A stretch of 64,000 bases of DNA from Sulfitobacter brevis (lineage in GTDB: Bacteria; Pseudomonadota; Alphaproteobacteria; Rhodobacterales; Rhodobacteraceae). The stretch is from assembly GCF_900112755.1 (NCBI RefSeq), contig NZ_FOMW01000001.1, positions 248,001-312,000 of the forward strand, given 5' to 3'. Below are positions 61,965 to 64,000 of this stretch, in pieces. The notes beneath the pieces are model-generated. The model was given only the letters and a program-made list of their open reading frames with translations. It had not been told where the DNA came from and did not search any database. Made by a program: the position numbers and the translations under genes. How positions within the stretch are numbered: the first letter of the stretch is position 1; each line of letters begins with the position of its first letter.

Positions 61965-63734
61965 ATGACCCCATTGCTTGAAATCGACACGCTGACCATC
62001 GGGTTTGGCGCTGCACCACCGGTGGTGGATGGCGTCAGCTTTTCGGTGATGCCCGGCAAGACGTTGGCCTTGGTCGGGGAAAGCGGGTCTGGCAAAACCC
62101 TGACCTGCCGATCGGTGCTGCGCATCCTGCCCGAAGCCGCGCAACTGCGCAGCGGTTCGGTGCACTTTGCCGGAACCGCCGCGCCGGTTAATCTTCTCGG
62201 CCTCAGCGAGCGCGAAATGCGCCGCATCCGTGGCGACCGGATTTCGATGATTTTTCAGGAGCCAATGCGCTCGCTCTCGCCGCTGCACCGTTTGGGCAAT
62301 CAGGTCGCCGAAGTGCTGCGACTGCACCGCGACATGGGCCGCGCCGAAGCCAAGCGCACTGTACTGGAGAAATTCGAGCGGGTCGGTTTTGCTGATCCCG
62401 AGCGTGCGTGGCGCAGCTATCCGTTCGAGATGTCGGGCGGCATGCGGCAACGTGCGATGATCGCGATGGCCATGGTCGCCAAACCCGAACTGCTGATCGC
62501 GGATGAACCGACAACCGCGCTGGATGTCACGACCCAAGCGCAGGTTCTGGGGTTGATCAACACGCTAAGATCCGAAACCGGCATGGCAGTCATTCTGGTC
62601 ACCCATGATCTGGGCGTGGTTGCGAATATGGCCGATGACGTGGTGGTGATGAACAAAGGCCGCGTGGTCGAAAGCGGCAGTGCCGCCGAAGTTCTGAGCG
62701 CACCCGCGCACGGCTACACCGCCAAACTTTTCGCCGCCGCTCCGATGATCCCCGAAGTCGCAAAGCCGTCCCGCGCCCTGCCCCACGACGATGTTATCCT
62801 TGATCTGAAAAACGTGACCAAGACCTTTACCATGCGAGCGGGCGGATGGCGCAAGCCAACGCTGGTGACCGCCTGCCGAGACGTGAACCTGCAAGTTTCG
62901 CGCGGCAAGACCCTCGCCGTGGTCGGGGAGAGCGGGTCGGGTAAAACCACCTGCGCACGGGTCGCCTTGGGGGCCGAACGCCCCGATCCCGGCGGCGAGG
63001 TGTTGTTTTACGCGGATACCGGCGATGCCCCCCTGCCCGTGCACGGGATGAGCGCGGCAGAGCGCAGCCGTTTCCAACGCCAGGCGCAGATGGTGTTTCA
63101 AGACCCCTATTCCTCGCTCTCGCCACGGATGCGGGTGCAGGACGCGCTGACCGAACCAATGGAAATTCACGGCATCGGTACCCGCGCCGACCGCCGCGAC
63201 AAGGCCGCGGAAATGCTGCGCTGGGTCGGGCTTAACCCCGATATGATGGCGCGTTTTCCGCATGCCTTTTCCGGTGGCCAGCGCCAGCGCCTGTCGATTG
63301 CCCGCGCCCTAACGCTGGACCCGAAACTGCTGATCTGTGACGAACCGACAAGCGCGCTGGATGTTTCGGTGCAAGACCAGATCTTGAACCTGCTCGAAGA
63401 AATCCGCGACCGCGCGGCGCTAAGCTATCTGTTCATCAGCCACGATCTGGCGGTGGTGGCGCGGATTGCCGACGAGGTCGCAGTGATGCGGGCGGGGGTG
63501 ATTGTAGAACAAGCACCTCCTAGAACCTTGTTCTACAACCCCCAGCATCCCTATACCAAGGCGCTAATTGCCGCCCAGCCCGAGCCGGACATCAACCGCC
63601 CCATAGATCTTGAACTGGTGGCGCGCGGTGCGGGTGCCCCGACAGGATGGCCCGAGATGTTCCGATTTGACGGCATCACCGCCCCGATGTTGCGAGAGAT
63701 CGAGCCCGGCCATCTGGTGCGCTGTCATGCGTAA
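61965..63734 (+). CDS. Duplicated ABC transporter ATP-binding protein (peptide/opine type)
   Basis: This 589-residue protein contains two complete ABC modules of the oligopeptide (DppDF/GsiA) type. The first has GESGSGKT (about 38-45), signature MSGGMRQR and [10 protein letters not shown]. The second has [17 protein letters not shown] and [10 protein letters not shown]. The ending [18 protein letters not shown] is the family's C-terminal signature. It powers import through permeases that should lie beyond the window. It overlaps the next gene by 8 bp. Confidence 0.94.
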   Translation: MTPLLEIDTLTIGFGAAPPVVDGVSFSVMPGKTLALVGESGSGKTLTCRSVLRILPEAAQLRSGSVHFAGTAAPVNLLGLSEREMRRIRGDRISMIFQEPMRSLSPLHRLGNQVAEVLRLHRDMGRAEAKRTVLEKFERVGFADPERAWRSYPFEMSGGMRQRAMIAMAMVAKPELLIADEPTTALDVTTQAQVLGLINTLRSETGMAVILVTHDLGVVANMADDVVVMNKGRVVESGSAAEVLSAPAHGYTAKLFAAAPMIPEVAKPSRALPHDDVILDLKNVTKTFTMRAGGWRKPTLVTACRDVNLQVSRGKTLAVVGESGSGKTTCARVALGAERPDPGGEVLFYADTGDAPLPVHGMSAAERSRFQRQAQMVFQDPYSSLSPRMRVQDALTEPMEIHGIGTRADRRDKAAEMLRWVGLNPDMMARFPHAFSGGQRQRLSIARALTLDPKLLICDEPTSALDVSVQDQILNLLEEIRDRAALSYLFISHDLAVVARIADEVAVMRAGVIVEQAPPRTLFYNPQHPYTKALIAAQPEPDINRPIDLELVARGAGAPTGWPEMFRFDGITAPMLREIEPGHLVRCHA

Positions 63735-64000
63735 CCTGCTTGTAGCCTTCGCGCTATTTTGCACTCCTGCCTTTGCGGCGCCGGTGCTGCAGGAAAGTCC
63801 CTATTGGGCCGCAGACGTCGAAGCCGGAAAGCTGCCCGCCATCGCAACGCGCATTCCGCAAGAGCCGCTTATCGTCGATCTTTCAACCAAGGGCCGCAGT
63901 TTTGGCACCCAAGGCGGCACTTTGCGCACCTTGGTGTCGCGCTCCAAGGACGTACGGCAAATGGCCGTTTACGGCTATGCGCGGCTGGTCGGATACGCGC
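63727..64000 (+). CDS. ABC transporter substrate-binding protein, N-terminal part (cut by window edge)
   Basis: The visible 91 residues begin with a signal peptide, [17 protein letters not shown], and continue APVLQESPYWAADVEAGKLPAIATRIPQEPL. Then GRSFGTQGGTLRTLVSRSKDVRQMAVYGYARLVGY follows, the opening of a family 5 (peptide/opine) binding protein. The coupling to the dual ATPase gene by an 8-bp overlap supports the assignment. The rest lies beyond the window. Confidence 0.85.
   Translation, partial: MRNLLVAFALFCTPAFAAPVLQESPYWAADVEAGKLPAIATRIPQEPLIVDLSTKGRSFGTQGGTLRTLVSRSKDVRQMAVYGYARLVGYA

Noticed and set aside
1-64000. Mobile elements, CRISPR arrays, tRNA or rRNA genes
   Set aside because: I found no transposase, integrase, phage gene, regularly spaced repeats or cloverleaf-like sequence; gene order and composition look uniform.

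Overview
The window reads as chromosomal DNA of an alphaproteobacterium of the order Rhodobacterales, most likely a marine Roseobacter-group species. The evidence is an F1-type ATP synthase operon starting with atpH-atpA, family members typical of that order (DUF2125, extensin-like, DUF2007, YdcH/DUF465, DUF998), a polyhydroxybutyrate phaA-phaB pair, a TRAP transporter, several ABC importers, and high GC with tightly overlapping genes. I see no tRNA, rRNA, CRISPR, IS element, phage gene or integrase. The assignment is inferred from gene content, not from a marker-gene comparison.

Regions 1-20 kb: housekeeping. The atpA fragment and atpH lead in, followed by a methyltransferase divergent from gloB, then clpA overlapping an M23 peptidase gene. 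A MotA/ExbB-like plus MotB/OmpA-like pair (6.5-9.7 kb) looks like an uncharacterised ion-driven motor. ChaC-like, DUF2125 and extensin-like genes follow, then tyrosine and histidine pathway genes (arogenate/prephenate dehydrogenase, hisC), a hotdog thioesterase, rpsD, tag, an EAL-type phosphodiesterase and phaA-phaB.

Regions 20-30 kb: isoprenoid and energy genes (polyprenyl diphosphate synthase, ispE), a TPR protein, ETF-ubiquinone oxidoreductase, soxR divergent from a VOC gene through a near-textbook SoxR promoter, greA, and a conserved membrane protein.

Regions 30-44 kb: a LIV-type ABC importer operon ending in an alpha/beta hydrolase and divergent from a PAS-LuxR regulator; copA-cueR with a clear CueR operator; a small TUDOR-type gene with a poxvirus-type topoisomerase IB; and an NMT1/SsuABC-like importer.

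Regions 43-48 kb: a blue-light LOV-HWE histidine kinase gene lies divergent from a 1070-residue fusion of a cobalamin/2x[4Fe-4S] reductive dehalogenase with an FMN/NAD(P)H/[2Fe-2S] reductase. This is the most striking gene in the window. rpe follows.

Regions 48.7-61 kb: a twelve-gene, nearly gapless minus-strand operon. In transcription order it encodes TRAP transporter DctP-Q-M, an IclR regulator, a bifunctional hydratase/3-hydroxyacyl-CoA dehydrogenase, a thiolase, two acyl-CoA dehydrogenase subunits, a thioesterase, an enoyl-CoA hydratase, an unknown 63-residue protein and an acyl-CoA ligase. The layout resembles the pimelate (pim) operons and suggests uptake, CoA activation and beta-oxidation of an organic acid, probably a dicarboxylate. 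An IclR-like palindrome lies just before dctP.

The window ends with a small methyltransferase and the start of a peptide ABC importer (duplicated ATPase plus the beginning of its binding protein).
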